A stretch of 64,000 nt of DNA from Rubrivivax sp. (GCA_004210455.1 SEFA01000018.1:31802-95801), one strand, 5' to 3'. Shown: positions 44,326-53,668, counted from the stretch's first letter. Notes: generated by a model not told the origin, from the sequence alone. A program made the numbers and translations.

Positions 44326-45528
44326 ATGAACCTGCGTCCCTTGCTTGCCGACCTTGCGCGCTTCCCGTGGCGCACGACCGCGGTGACGCTGCGGGAGCGC
44401 TTTCGCGAAGACCGCCTGGGGCTGTCGGCGAGCAGCCTGACCTTCACCACCACCATCGCGCTGGTGCCGTTCTTCACGGTGGCGCTGGCGCTGTTCACCG
44501 CCTTCCCGATCTTCGGCAAGCTGCAGGTGAGCCTGCAGACCTGGCTGGTGCAAAGCCTGGTGCCGGATTCGATCGCGCGCCAGGTGGTCAGCTACCTGAC
44601 GCAGTTCGCCGGCAAGGCCAGCCGCCTGGGCGGCGTGGGCCTGGCGGCGCTGGTGCTGAGCGCGATCGCGCTGATGCTCACCATCGACCGCACCCTCAAC
44701 GGCATCTGGCGCGTGCGCCGTCCGCGTTCGCTGGGCCAGCGCCTGATGATCTACTGGGCGGCCATCACGCTCGGCCCGCTGCTGGTGGCCACCAGCGTCG
44801 GCACCACTTCGTACGTGATCTCCGCTTCGCGCGGGCTGGTGCGCTCGCTGCCGGGGACGCTGGCCTTCGTGCTGGATGTCGTCGAATTCATCCTGCTGGC
44901 GGGCGCGCTGGCCGCGATGTATCGCTACGTGCCGAACACGCCGGTGCGGCGCTCGCACGCGATCGCGGGTGGCGTTGCGGCTGCCGTCGGGATCGAGCTG
45001 GCCAAGCGCCTGCTCGCCTGGTACATCGGCAAGGTGCCCACCTATTCGGCGGTGTACGGCGCCTTCGCCACCGTGCCCATCCTGCTGGTGTGGATCTACA
45101 TCGCGTGGGTGATCGTGTTGCTGGGCGCGGTCGTCACGGCTTACCTGCCCAACCTGCTCGCGGGGCCGCGGCGGCTGGGCGGCGGGCATGGCTGGCAGTT
45201 CCAGCTGGCGCTGGAGGTGTTGCAGCAACTGGATCGCGCGAAGGCCACGGCGCGGCGTGGCCTGAGCGCCATGGAGCTGGGCGCCGCGATGGAAGTCGAC
45301 GTTCTGCAGCTCGAGCCCGTGCTGCAGACGCTGGTGCAGCTGGACTGGATCGGCCGCCTGAACGAGGTGGAGGACCAAGCCGGCACGCGCTACGTGCTGC
45401 TGGCCGACGCGCAATCGACCGCGCTGGAGCCCTTGATGCGGCACTTGTTGCTGCCGGCTTCGGAGGCGACGGCGAAGCTGTGGCAGACGGGGCGGTTGTC
45501 GCAGGTGTATTTGAAGGATGTGTTGTGA
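44326..45528 (+). CDS. YihY family inner membrane protein
   Basis: The 400-residue protein has the YihY/BrkB domain (about 30-290) with about six membrane helices. It includes the family segments LTFTTTIALVPFFTVALALFTAFPIF, RTLNGIWRVRRPRSLGQRLMIYWAAIT, YRYVPNTPVRRSHAIAGGV and PTYSAVYGAFATVPILLVWIYIAWVIVLLGAV. It was once called ribonuclease BN in error. A cytoplasmic C-terminal tail (about 310-400) resembles a winged-helix-like region. Its physiological role is unknown. The composite palindromic element lies immediately upstream. Confidence 0.93.
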   Translation: MNLRPLLADLARFPWRTTAVTLRERFREDRLGLSASSLTFTTTIALVPFFTVALALFTAFPIFGKLQVSLQTWLVQSLVPDSIARQVVSYLTQFAGKASRLGGVGLAALVLSAIALMLTIDRTLNGIWRVRRPRSLGQRLMIYWAAITLGPLLVATSVGTTSYVISASRGLVRSLPGTLAFVLDVVEFILLAGALAAMYRYVPNTPVRRSHAIAGGVAAAVGIELAKRLLAWYIGKVPTYSAVYGAFATVPILLVWIYIAWVIVLLGAVVTAYLPNLLAGPRRLGGGHGWQFQLALEVLQQLDRAKATARRGLSAMELGAAMEVDVLQLEPVLQTLVQLDWIGRLNEVEDQAGTRYVLLADAQSTALEPLMRHLLLPASEATAKLWQTGRLSQVYLKDVL

Positions 45529-45534
45529 CACCGG

Positions 45535-45617
45535 CGTCGGGGTTCGGCTTCGCGCTCACCCCGACCTACGGGTCGCCTATGTAGGTCGGGGTGAGCGCGC
45601 GCAGCGCCGAACCCCGA
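45535..45617. repeat. Palindromic repeat, family D, copy 1
   Basis: GTCGGGGTTCGGCTTCGCGC...CCGACCTAC is followed, after about 11 bases, by GTAGGTCGGGGTGAGCGCGC...GCCGAACCCCGAC, forming a large imperfect hairpin between the convergent yihY and P450 genes. A related copy is at 62692-62788. Confidence 0.82.
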
Positions 45618-45627
45618 CGCGCCCGGG

Positions 45628-46908
45628 TCACTCCACCGCGAACGGCGCCTCCAGGAACCCGCGAAACCGCGCCCGCCCCCCGCGCGTGGGCGCCGCCGTC
45701 AACCGATACCGGGGAAACCGCGCCAGGAAGCGGCCGATCGCCACGCGTCCCTCCAGCCGCGCGAGGCTCAAGCCCGCGCACTGGTGGATGCCGAACCCGA
45801 ACGCCAGGTGCCGGTTGTTCTCCCGCCCCAGGTCGAGCACGTCGGGATGCGCGAACTGCGCCGGATCCCGGTTTGCCGCGCCTATGCACAGGGTGACCAG
45901 CGCGCCTTTCGGCAGTTTCACGCCACCCACCTCGCACTCGCGCACGGCGCGGCGGTTGCCCAGCTGGTTCGACGACTCGAAGCGCAGGAACTCGTCGACA
46001 GCCAGCGTCATCACCGGCTCCAGCGCGTCCCAGTCCGGCTGCGTGCCTATCGCCCGCAGCAGCCGCTCCTTCTCCTGCGGCCACTCCTCCAGCGCGACCA
46101 GCGCATTGCCGATCAGGTTGGTGGTGGTCTCGTGGCCAGCATTGAGGATGAAGACGCAGTTCTGCAGCAGTTCCGTCTCCGACAGCTTCTCGCCGCTGGA
46201 CTCGCCCTGGATCAGCCGCGTCAACACGTCGTGCTCCGGGTCGCCCGGATGCCGCCGGCGATCCGCCACCAGCACCTGCAGGTACTCCAGGAACTCGCGC
46301 ACGCTGCGGTTGCCCAGGTCCTCCTGCTCGCGCGTGAGCTTCGGCTCCAGCGCGCCCAGGATGGCCAGCGACCAGCCCCGCAGCGGCCCGCGTTCATCGT
46401 GCGGCACCGCCAGCAGGTTGCCGATGATCTCCACCGGGATGGCCGAGGCGAAGTCCTCGATGAGGTCGCCGCCGCCCTTGGCCTCGATGCCATCGAGCAG
46501 CGTCTCCACCAGCAGGACCAGCCCCGGCTCCATGTCCGCGATCGCGCGGCGGGTCAGCGCGCCCATGATCAGCTTGCGCACGCGCGTGTGCAGCGGCGGG
46601 TCGTTGAAGACGAGGCTGGTGGTGTGGTGCTCCAGCAGCGGCGAGCCGGCGCCGTACTTGGGCGTGTATTCGACTTTCTTGTCGGAGCTGAAGGCCTGCG
46701 CGTCGCGGTACACGGCGACCAGGTCCGCATAACGCGTGAGGAACCACGAGCCGTCCGGCATGCGCCGCAGCGGCTCGGTCTCGCGCAGCGCGGCGTACAC
46801 CGGGAAGGGATTGGCGTAGAAGTCCGCGGGCAGGGCGCGCAGATCGAACGACGCGGCGATCTCGCGCGCGCGTTCCGGGGCCATGGGGGGTGTCACCTGC
46901 ATCGTCAT
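45628..46908 (-). CDS. Cytochrome P450
   Basis: The 426-residue class I bacterial P450 has the I-helix oxygen-activation motif AGHETT (257-262), the ExxR motif EFLR (306-309) and the haem-binding loop FGFGIHQCAG with Cys 377 as thiolate ligand. No ferredoxin or reductase domain is fused and none is encoded nearby. The start overlaps the stop of the alpha/beta hydrolase gene by 4 bases, so the two are cotranscribed and probably share a substrate. The substrate cannot be predicted. Confidence 0.95.
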   Translation of the reverse strand: MTMQVTPPMAPERAREIAASFDLRALPADFYANPFPVYAALRETEPLRRMPDGSWFLTRYADLVAVYRDAQAFSSDKKVEYTPKYGAGSPLLEHHTTSLVFNDPPLHTRVRKLIMGALTRRAIADMEPGLVLLVETLLDGIEAKGGGDLIEDFASAIPVEIIGNLLAVPHDERGPLRGWSLAILGALEPKLTREQEDLGNRSVREFLEYLQVLVADRRRHPGDPEHDVLTRLIQGESSGEKLSETELLQNCVFILNAGHETTTNLIGNALVALEEWPQEKERLLRAIGTQPDWDALEPVMTLAVDEFLRFESSNQLGNRRAVRECEVGGVKLPKGALVTLCIGAANRDPAQFAHPDVLDLGRENNRHLAFGFGIHQCAGLSLARLEGRVAIGRFLARFPRYRLTAAPTRGGRARFRGFLEAPFAVE

Positions 46909-47717
46909 CGCTTCAAGAGGTCATGCAGCACGGACAGGACGGCGTCCGGTGCTTCCGTCATCATCTGGTGGCCGCCGTCCACGAACACCGCGGTCGCGTT
47001 GCGCGCCTTTTCGCGCAGGGCGTGCGCGGCCTTCGGCGGCGTCATCGCGTCGTGCTTGCCCAGCACGAAGAGCACCGGGCACGTCACGCGCGCGATCGCT
47101 GCATCGCCGCCGGTGTAGCTGTCGCAGGCGACGAAGCCGCGATGGAACACGTTGACGCGCGGATTGCTCGCCAGCACCCGGCGCATCAGGGCCTGCGAGC
47201 TGCCATACAGCCAGGTGCCGGGGCCGAGCGACGAGGGCGGCGGCGCCAGCGTGGAGTGCGAGTAGCCATTGACCATGGAGATCGCCTTCATGGGGTCGTG
47301 CTGCGAGTGCTCCAGCAGCGCGGGCGACACCTTCATCGGGTAGGCGACGCCCACCAGCGCGAGGTGCGTCACGCGCTCGGGTGCGCGGCCGGCGGCCTCC
47401 AGCGCGACCAGCGCGCCGAAGCTGTGGCCCACCAGCGCGGCCTTCTGCACGCCGGCGGCGTCCAGCAGCGCCAGCACGAAACCGGCGGCCTCCTCGACGC
47501 TGCGTGGAGGCTCGCCCTCGCTCTTGCAGTGGCCCGGCAGGTCCGGCGCCAGCACGTTCCAGCCGTGGTGAGCGAAATAACGCGTCTGCAGGATCCAGAC
47601 GCTGTGGTCGTTGAGCACGCCGTGGAGGAAGACCACCGTGGGCTTGGCGGGATCGAAGGGCTTGCCGCCCGTGTAGCAGAAGGTGCGGGCGCCGTTGACC
47701 GTCAGTTGTATCGCCAT
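46905..47717 (-). CDS. Alpha/beta hydrolase
   Basis: A 270-residue alpha/beta-hydrolase fold with oxyanion segment VVFLHGVLNDHSVW, nucleophile elbow GHSFG (S99), acid D223 in LGKHDAM and catalytic H250 in GGHQMM. These are all the elements of an active esterase/lyase-type hydrolase. It lies 10 bases downstream of the metY-like gene in the same leftward run and overlaps the P450 start, suggesting a short catabolic or modifying operon. Confidence 0.92.
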   Translation of the reverse strand: MAIQLTVNGARTFCYTGGKPFDPAKPTVVFLHGVLNDHSVWILQTRYFAHHGWNVLAPDLPGHCKSEGEPPRSVEEAAGFVLALLDAAGVQKAALVGHSFGALVALEAAGRAPERVTHLALVGVAYPMKVSPALLEHSQHDPMKAISMVNGYSHSTLAPPPSSLGPGTWLYGSSQALMRRVLASNPRVNVFHRGFVACDSYTGGDAAIARVTCPVLFVLGKHDAMTPPKAAHALREKARNATAVFVDGGHQMMTEAPDAVLSVLHDLLKR

Positions 47718-47727
47718 GGGCCGCTCC

Positions 47728-49023
47728 TCACGCTTTCTCCGCGGCCTTCAGCGCGCGCTTGAGGTCGTCGATCAGGTCGGCGGGATCTTCCAGGCCGATG
47801 GACAGCCGGATCGTGCCCGGCCCGATGCCCGCCGATTGCAGCGCCTCGTCGGTCATGCGGAAGTGCGTGGTGCTGGCCGGGTGGATCACCAGCGAGCGGC
47901 AGTCGCCCACGTTGGCGAGGTGGCTGAACAGCTTGAGCGTCTCGATGAAGCGCTTGCCCTGTTCGCGGCTGCCCTTCATGTCGAAGCTGAACACCGAGCC
48001 GGCGCCGCGCGGCAGCAGCTTCTGCGCCAGGGCATGGCTGGGATGCGATTCCAGCAGCGGGTGACCGACGCGGCTGACGAAGGGATGCGCCGCGAGGAAC
48101 TCCACCACCTTGCGGGTGTTGGACATGTGCCGCTCCATGCGCAGCGGCAGCGTCTCGATGCCTTGCAGGATCAGCCACGCGGTGTGCGGACTCATGCTGG
48201 CGCCGAAGTCGCGCAGCCCCTCGCGGCGCGCGCGCAGCAGGAAGGCGCCCACCGTGGACTCCTCGCTGAAGACCATGCCGTGGAAGCCGTCGTAGGGCGC
48301 GCTCAGTTCCGGAAAGCGCCCGGAGCGCTCCCAGTCGAAGCTGCCGGCGTCCACCGCCACGCCGCCGATCACCGTGCCGTGGCCCGAGAGGAACTTGGTG
48401 GCGGAGTGGTAGATGAGGTCGGCCCCGAGCTCGAAAGGCTTCATCAGCCACGGCGTGGTGAAGGTGGAGTCCACCAGCAGCGGCAGGCCGGCCTCGTGCG
48501 CGATGGCCGAGACGGTGGGAATGTCCAGCACGTCGAGGCCGGGATTGCCCACGGTTTCGCCGAACAGCAGCTTCGTTTCGGGCCGGATCGCCGCGCGCCA
48601 GCCGTCGATGTCGCCGGGCTTCACGAAGGTCGTATCGATGCCGAAGCGGCGCATCGTGTAGTGCAGCAGGTTCTGCGAGCCACCGTACAGGGCGGTGCTG
48701 GCCACGATGTGCGAGCCCGCGCCCATCAGCGTGGCGATGGACAGGTGCAGCGCCGCCTGTCCGCTGGCGGTGGCGATGGCGCCGATGCCGCCTTCGAGCG
48801 CCGCCACGCGCTGCTCGAGCACGGCGTTGGTCGGATTGCTGATGCGGGAATAGACGTGCCCCGAGCGCTCCAGGTTGAACAGCGCCGCGGCGTGGTCGCT
48901 GGACTCGAAGACGAAGGAAGTGCTCAGGTGGATCGGCACCGCGCGGGCGCCGGTGGCGGGGTCGGGGGCGGCGCCCGCGTGCAGCGCCAGGGTGTCGAAG
49001 CCGGGGTCGGAGTAACCGGGCAT
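47728..49023 (-). CDS. metY: O-acetylhomoserine sulfhydrylase-type PLP enzyme
   Basis: The 431-residue Cys/Met-metabolism PLP enzyme has the family signature YSRISNPTNAVLEQRVAALEGG, a cofactor-binding segment ALYGGSQNLLHY and the Schiff-base K210 in DLIYHSATKFLSGHG. The C-terminal half contains GDCRSLVIHPASTTH, favouring O-acetylhomoserine (thiol)-lyase (MetY) over cystathionine enzymes. It would incorporate sulfide into homocysteine for methionine synthesis. Divergent from the CBS-domain gene. Confidence 0.9.
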   Translation of the reverse strand: MPGYSDPGFDTLALHAGAAPDPATGARAVPIHLSTSFVFESSDHAAALFNLERSGHVYSRISNPTNAVLEQRVAALEGGIGAIATASGQAALHLSIATLMGAGSHIVASTALYGGSQNLLHYTMRRFGIDTTFVKPGDIDGWRAAIRPETKLLFGETVGNPGLDVLDIPTVSAIAHEAGLPLLVDSTFTTPWLMKPFELGADLIYHSATKFLSGHGTVIGGVAVDAGSFDWERSGRFPELSAPYDGFHGMVFSEESTVGAFLLRARREGLRDFGASMSPHTAWLILQGIETLPLRMERHMSNTRKVVEFLAAHPFVSRVGHPLLESHPSHALAQKLLPRGAGSVFSFDMKGSREQGKRFIETLKLFSHLANVGDCRSLVIHPASTTHFRMTDEALQSAGIGPGTIRLSIGLEDPADLIDDLKRALKAAEKA

Positions 49024-49117
49024 GGGGGGCGTCCCTCCTGTGGTACTGCCCCGGATTGTGGGCTATATTCTTCACGACCCGGCCGTGGAGTACGGCAGCC
49101 GGCTCAAGGAGGCAGCC

Positions 49118-49582
49118 ATGAAAGTCAGCGACATCCTGCGCGTGAAGGGCAACACCCTCTATACCGTCGGTCCCGACGAACCCCTGGCGCAGGCCATCGA
49201 CATCATGGCCGAGAAGGACATCGGTTCGCTGGTCGTGATGGCCCACGGCGACCTGGTGGGCATGCTCACCTTCCGCGAAGTGATCCAGTGCATCGTCGCC
49301 AACAAGCACCTGGTGGGCAGCACCCTGGTGCGCACGGCGATGGACGACCATCCGCTGACCTGCACCCTCGAGACCGAGCTCGACGAGGTGCGCCGCATGA
49401 TGCTGGAACGCCATGCGCGCTACATGCCGGTGATGGACCAGCGCATGCTGATGGGCGTGATCAGCTTCTACGACGTCGCCAAGGCGGTCGTGGACAGCCA
49501 GAATTTCGAGAACCGGATGCTGAAGGCGTACATCCGGGACTGGCCGGCGGCGGAGGATTCGCAGCCGACAGCCTCGTTGTAG
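49118..49582 (+). CDS. CBS domain pair protein
   Basis: A 154-residue protein formed almost entirely of two CBS motifs (about 8-65 and 75-135): PLAQAIDIMAEKDIGSLVVM-GDLVGMLTFREVI and ELDEVRRMMLERHARYMPVM-RMLMGVISFYDVAKAV. Such Bateman modules bind adenosine nucleotides and regulate partner proteins. The partner is unknown. AAGGAGG precedes the ATG at 49118. A possible -10 element (TATATT, 49064-49069) lies upstream. The aroC gene follows after a palindromic repeat. Confidence 0.92.
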   Translation: MKVSDILRVKGNTLYTVGPDEPLAQAIDIMAEKDIGSLVVMAHGDLVGMLTFREVIQCIVANKHLVGSTLVRTAMDDHPLTCTLETELDEVRRMMLERHARYMPVMDQRMLMGVISFYDVAKAVVDSQNFENRMLKAYIRDWPAAEDSQPTASL

Positions 49583-49587
49583 CAGTC

Positions 49588-49677
49588 CACCGTCGTCCCC
49601 GCGCAGGCGGGGACCCAGAGAGCGCGCGGCGCGCTTCCCCGGAACCCTGGATCCCCGCCTGCGCGGGGATGACGGAG
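49588..49677. repeat. Palindromic repeat, family B, between CBS gene and aroC
   Basis: GTCGTCCCCGCGCAGGCGGGGAC-CCAG pairs with CTGGA-TCCCCGCCTGCGCGGGGATGAC around a core of about 35 bases rich in GCGCG. It fills the gap between the CBS gene and aroC and could separate their transcripts. Confidence 0.85.
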
Positions 49678-49715
49678 CTGCGGGGATGACGGAGCCTCTG
49701 GGATAATCGCTCCCC

Positions 49716-50813
49716 ATGAGCGGCAACACCTTCGGCAAGTCCTTCGCGGTCACCAATTTCGGCGAGTCGCACGGGCCGGCCATCGGGTGCGTCATCGACG
49801 GCTGCCCGCCCGGCATGGAACTGTCCGAGGCCGACATCCAGCCGGACCTCGACCGCCGCCGCCCCGGCACCAGCCGCCACGTCACGCAGCGGCAGGAAGA
49901 GGACAAGGTCGAGATCCTCTCCGGCGTGTATGAAGGCCGCACCACCGGCACCCCCATCTGCCTGCTGATCCGCAACACGGACCAGCGCAGCAAGGACTAC
50001 TCCGAGGTCGCGCAGAAATTCCGCCCCGGCCACGCCGACTACAGCTACCTGCAGAAGTACGGCCTGCGCGACCCGCGTGGCGGCGGACGCGCCTCGGCGC
50101 GACTCACCGCGCCCATGGTGGCGGCGGGCGCGGTCGCGAAGAAGTGGCTGCAGCAGCAGTACGGCACCACCTTCCGCGGCTGCATGCAGCAGATCGGCGA
50201 GATCACGATCCCGTTCGAGGGTTGGGAGCACGTTCCCAACAACCCGTTCTTCGCCCCCGTGGCCGACGTCTCCGCGCTGGAGGCCTACATGGACAGCCTG
50301 CGCAAGGCGGGCGACTCCTGCGGCGCGCGCATCCGCGTCACGGCCAGCGGCATGCCCGCGGGCCTGGGCCAGCCGCTGTTCGACAAGCTCGATGCCGAGA
50401 TCGCCTACGCGATGATGGGCATCAACGCGGTGAAGGGCGTGGAGATCGGCGCCGGCTTCGCCAGCGTGGCGCAGCGCGGCTCCACGCACGGCGACTCGCC
50501 CACGCCCGAAGGTTTCGCCAGCAACAACGCCGGCGGCGTGCTGGGCGGCATCAGCACCGGGCAGGACCTGGAAGTGTCCATCGCGATCAAGCCCACCAGC
50601 TCCATCATCACGCCGCGCGACACCATCGACGTGCAGGGACAGGCCACGCAGGTCGTCACCAAGGGCCGGCACGACCCCTGCGTGGGCATCCGCGCGACGC
50701 CCATCGCCGAGGCGATGCTGGCGCTGGTGGTGATCGACCTGGCGCTGCGCCACCGCGGCCAGTGCGCGGACGTGCAGCCGCCCCTCTCGCCCATCGCTTC
50801 CTCGCGCGGCTGA
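49716..50813 (+). CDS. aroC: Chorismate synthase
   Basis: FMN-dependent last step of the shikimate pathway, making chorismate for aromatic amino acids and folate. The 365 residues have the usual signatures: [67 protein letters not shown] with [12 protein letters not shown], and [20 protein letters not shown]. Length and motifs are normal. The MFS gene starts 1 base after its stop. Confidence 0.97.
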   Translation: MSGNTFGKSFAVTNFGESHGPAIGCVIDGCPPGMELSEADIQPDLDRRRPGTSRHVTQRQEEDKVEILSGVYEGRTTGTPICLLIRNTDQRSKDYSEVAQKFRPGHADYSYLQKYGLRDPRGGGRASARLTAPMVAAGAVAKKWLQQQYGTTFRGCMQQIGEITIPFEGWEHVPNNPFFAPVADVSALEAYMDSLRKAGDSCGARIRVTASGMPAGLGQPLFDKLDAEIAYAMMGINAVKGVEIGAGFASVAQRGSTHGDSPTPEGFASNNAGGVLGGISTGQDLEVSIAIKPTSSIITPRDTIDVQGQATQVVTKGRHDPCVGIRATPIAEAMLALVVIDLALRHRGQCADVQPPLSPIASSRG

Positions 50814-50814
50814 C

Positions 50815-51996
50815 ATGGCCCCGCAAGCGGCAGGCGGCGCCCGCCAGCTGGTGCCGTTCGCGGCGCTGTCCGCCACCTATTTCGCCCACATCGGCTTCTT
50901 CAATCCCTACCTGCCCCTGTGGCTGAAGGACCAGGGGCTGGAGATCACCGCGATCAGCCTGCTGGCCTCGGTGCAGTCCTTCACCCGCGTGTTCGCGCCC
51001 TATGCCTGGGGGGCGCTGAGCGACCACACGGGCGAGCGCGTGAAGCTGCTGCGCATCAGCGCGGCGATCGCGCTGCTGTCGTCCGCGGGGCTGTGGATGG
51101 CCGGTGGCCCGTGGTGGATCGCGCTGGTGCTGCTGGTGCTGTTCACCCATACCAGCTCGATGATGTCGCTGACGGAAGCCGCCATGGCGCACCTGGTGGC
51201 CGGCGACTGGGGCCGCTACGGCAGGGTGCGCCTGTGGGGCTCGGCCGGTTTCATGGTGACGGTGTTCGCGGCCGGCGCGTGGTTCGAACGCTTCGGCATG
51301 GGCAGCTTCCCGGGCTGGACGGCGATGACGCTCGCCGGCGTGCTGGCGTGCACGCTGTGGCTGCCGAACGTGAAGGAGGCGCCGCACCACGCCAGCCATG
51401 CCGCGCAGGAGCCGATCGCCACCGCGCTGGCCCGGCCCGTCGTGCGCTGGTTCTTCGCCTCGCTGCTGTTCCACGTGATGGCGCACTTCGCCGTCTACGG
51501 CTTCCTGTCGCTCTACCTCGACAGCCTGGGCTACAGCAAGGCCACCATAGGCGCGCTGTGGGCCGTGTCGGTGTTCGTGGAGATCGCCTGGTTCTATGCG
51601 CAGGGCCGGCTGATCGGCCGGCGCACCATGGAGCAGTGGCTGGTGATCTGCGCCGCGGCGACCGCGCTGCGCATGGCGCTCACCGGCGGCCTGGGCGGCT
51701 CGCTGCTGGCGCTGTTCCTGGCGCAGGCGCTGCACGCGCTCACCTTCGCCACCCACCACACCGCTTGCATCGCGATGGTCACGCGGCACTTCCCGGGCCG
51801 CATGCGCGGACGCGGCCAGGCGCTCTTCACCGTGATCGGCTACGGCTTCGGCGGCGTGGCGGGCGTGATCGCCGGCGGCGCGGTGGCGGCCCGCTGGGGC
51901 TTCCAGGTCATGTACGGCGTGGCGGCCGTGCTGGGCCTGCTGGCCTTCTTCTGCGCCCGGCGCGTGCGGCGCCTCGAACGAGCCGCCTCCGTCTGA
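50815..51996 (+). CDS. Major facilitator superfamily transporter
   Basis: The 393-residue protein has about twelve membrane helices and an MFS_1-like (HcaT/PPP-permease-like) start, FAALSATYFAHIGFFNPYLPLWLKDQGL. The loop WGALSDHTGERVKLL corresponds to the conserved loop 2-3 motif. It follows aroC by a single base, so it is probably cotranscribed, but the substrate is unknown. An intact 12-helix pattern and an uninterrupted frame suggest it is functional. Confidence 0.9.
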   Translation: MAPQAAGGARQLVPFAALSATYFAHIGFFNPYLPLWLKDQGLEITAISLLASVQSFTRVFAPYAWGALSDHTGERVKLLRISAAIALLSSAGLWMAGGPWWIALVLLVLFTHTSSMMSLTEAAMAHLVAGDWGRYGRVRLWGSAGFMVTVFAAGAWFERFGMGSFPGWTAMTLAGVLACTLWLPNVKEAPHHASHAAQEPIATALARPVVRWFFASLLFHVMAHFAVYGFLSLYLDSLGYSKATIGALWAVSVFVEIAWFYAQGRLIGRRTMEQWLVICAAATALRMALTGGLGGSLLALFLAQALHALTFATHHTACIAMVTRHFPGRMRGRGQALFTVIGYGFGGVAGVIAGGAVAARWGFQVMYGVAAVLGLLAFFCARRVRRLERAASV

Positions 51997-52047
51997 CGCC
52001 AGGACGGGGCGCTTACGCTCCAGCAGGAACGGCGCCGCGGCGGCACA

Positions 52048-52476
52048 ATGCGGCTCATGGCGACCACCTCCCGCCTGCTGCGCTATCTCTGGGCTGCCCC
52101 GTACACCTTGCTGGGCGTGGCCTTGGGCCTGCTCGCCGTGGCCTTCGGCGGCAGTGCGCGGCTTCATTTCGGGGTGCTGGAGTTCTGCGGCGGCCGGCTG
52201 GGCGCATTCATAGCGAGTTTTCCCGAGCCCTTGCGTTTTTCGGCGATGACGCTCGGCCACGTGATCCTGGCGGTGGACCGCTGCGCGCTGCGCGAGCTGC
52301 GTTCCCACGAGCGCGTGCATGTGCGCCAGTACGAGCGCTGGGGCCCGCTGTTCCTGCCGGCCTACCTGCTGTCGAGCCTGTTGCAGCTGCTGCGCGGGCG
52401 CAACCCATACCGCGAGAACCATTTCGAGCGCCAGGCGTACGCCGCCACGCCGGCGCGGCGGCGCATCAGTTCGTAG
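52048..52476 (+). CDS. Small membrane protein with HExxH motif
   Basis: A 142-residue protein with one or two N-terminal hydrophobic helices (about 14-33 and 61-77), then SHERVHVRQYERWGP containing H87-E88-R89-V90-H91. About 35 residues later comes NPYRENHFERQAY, whose Glu (about 127) could be the third ligand of a gluzincin-like site. A second hydrophobic region (about 101-114) lies between. It may be a minimal membrane metallopeptidase. Function is not established. Start choice between 52048 and 52057 is open. Confidence 0.7.
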   Translation: MRLMATTSRLLRYLWAAPYTLLGVALGLLAVAFGGSARLHFGVLEFCGGRLGAFIASFPEPLRFSAMTLGHVILAVDRCALRELRSHERVHVRQYERWGPLFLPAYLLSSLLQLLRGRNPYRENHFERQAYAATPARRRISS

Positions 52477-52551
52477 GTTCCTAGGGAGCTCCCCGGCTGC
52501 ACGAGCGCCCGATTGGCGGCATCATCGCGTTGCAGGCCAAGGAGAGATCCC

Positions 52552-52740
52552 ATGGACACCACACCGAGTCCCGCCGAAACCCCACGCCGCATCGACCTGA
52601 CGCAGCAGACCGACGTGCAGTTCTGGTGCCGCGTCTTCGACCTGAGCATGGACGAGCTGCGCGATGCCGTGCACCACGCGGGGCACCAGGTGGAGGAAGT
52701 GGAACGCTACCTGCGCCACAAGAAGCAGCCACCGCAGTAG
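52552..52740 (+). CDS. DUF3606 domain protein
   Basis: A 62-residue protein: RIDLTQQTDVQFWCRVFDLSMDELRDAVHHAGHQVEEVERYLRHKK, the DUF3606 pattern in which a helix-turn-helix-like segment is followed by a short charged tail. AAGGAGAG precedes the ATG at 52552. These short proteins are widespread in Burkholderiales and have no known function. It lies 40 bases upstream of the aldo/keto reductase gene and may be cotranscribed. Confidence 0.85.
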   Translation: MDTTPSPAETPRRIDLTQQTDVQFWCRVFDLSMDELRDAVHHAGHQVEEVERYLRHKKQPPQ

Positions 52741-52780
52741 CGGTATCCGCCGGGCGCGCCCGGCGCTCCGGAGGAATCGA

Positions 52781-53668
52781 ATGCAATACACCCGGCTGGG
52801 CCGCACCGGCCTGCAGGTTTCGCGCATCTGCCTGGGCATGATGACGTTCGGCACGCCGCGCTGGCGACCGTGGATCCTCGATGAGGAGGCGTCGCGTCCC
52901 GTCGTGCGGCACGCGGTCGAGCTGGGCATCAACTTCTTTGACACCGCCGACCTGTACTCGGCCGGCGAGAGCGAGGTGCTCACCGGCAGGTTCCTGCGCG
53001 AGTTCTGCAAGCGCGAGGAGGTGGTCGTCGCCACCAAGCTGTACTACCCGGTGGAGCTGGAGTTCAAGGGTGGCAATGCGGCTGGGGCGCCGCCGCCCAA
53101 GCGCCCCAACATGAGCGGGCTGTCGCGCAAGCGGATCCTGCACGCCGTGGACCACAGCCTGCAGCGGCTGGGCACCGACTACATCGACCTGTACCAGCTG
53201 CACCGCATCGACAGCGAGACCTGCATGGAAGAGACCATGGAGGCGCTGCACGACGTGGTGAAGGCCGGCAAGGTGCGCTACATCGGCGCGAGCAGCATGT
53301 ACGCCTGGCAGTTCGCCAAGATGCAGCAGATCGCGAAGGAGCGCGGCTGGACGCAGCGCGACGACAAGGCATCGGGCGAGACGTCGCGCGCGATGACCGA
53401 CGACATCGCGCAGAAGTACTACTACCGTGACAGCGACTTCAAGGTGGTGGAGAACCTGGCGGCGCTGGCGCAGCGCAAGGGCGTGAGCAATGCGACGCTC
53501 GCCTATGCGTGGCTGCTGCACAAGGGCGTGACCGCGCCCATCGTCGGCGCGAGCAAGCCGTGGCAGCTCGACGAAGCGGTCGCCGCGCTGGAAGTCTCGC
53601 TCGACGCCGAGGAGATGCGCGGGCTGGAGTCGGCGTACGAGCCGCATCCGGTGCTGGGCCACGTGTAG
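52781..53668 (+). CDS. Aldo/keto reductase lacking part of the barrel
   Basis: A 295-residue protein of the AKR family with catalytic residues present: Asp and Tyr in FFDTADLYSAGESE, Lys in VVATKLYY and His in YQLHRID. The C-terminal PIVGASKPWQLDEAVAAL is also present. After KERGWTQ the sequence jumps to RDDKASGE, omitting the roughly 40 residues that relatives carry there (the segment with MQxHxNLLYREEEREM and IPWSPLARG). The frame is intact, so this is an in-frame internal deletion. GGAGG precedes the ATG. Confidence 0.85.
   Translation: MQYTRLGRTGLQVSRICLGMMTFGTPRWRPWILDEEASRPVVRHAVELGINFFDTADLYSAGESEVLTGRFLREFCKREEVVVATKLYYPVELEFKGGNAAGAPPPKRPNMSGLSRKRILHAVDHSLQRLGTDYIDLYQLHRIDSETCMEETMEALHDVVKAGKVRYIGASSMYAWQFAKMQQIAKERGWTQRDDKASGETSRAMTDDIAQKYYYRDSDFKVVENLAALAQRKGVSNATLAYAWLLHKGVTAPIVGASKPWQLDEAVAALEVSLDAEEMRGLESAYEPHPVLGHV

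Noticed and set aside
44326..45528. Ribonuclease BN
   Set aside because: The old name for YihY was a misassignment; the protein is a polytopic membrane protein with no nuclease motif.
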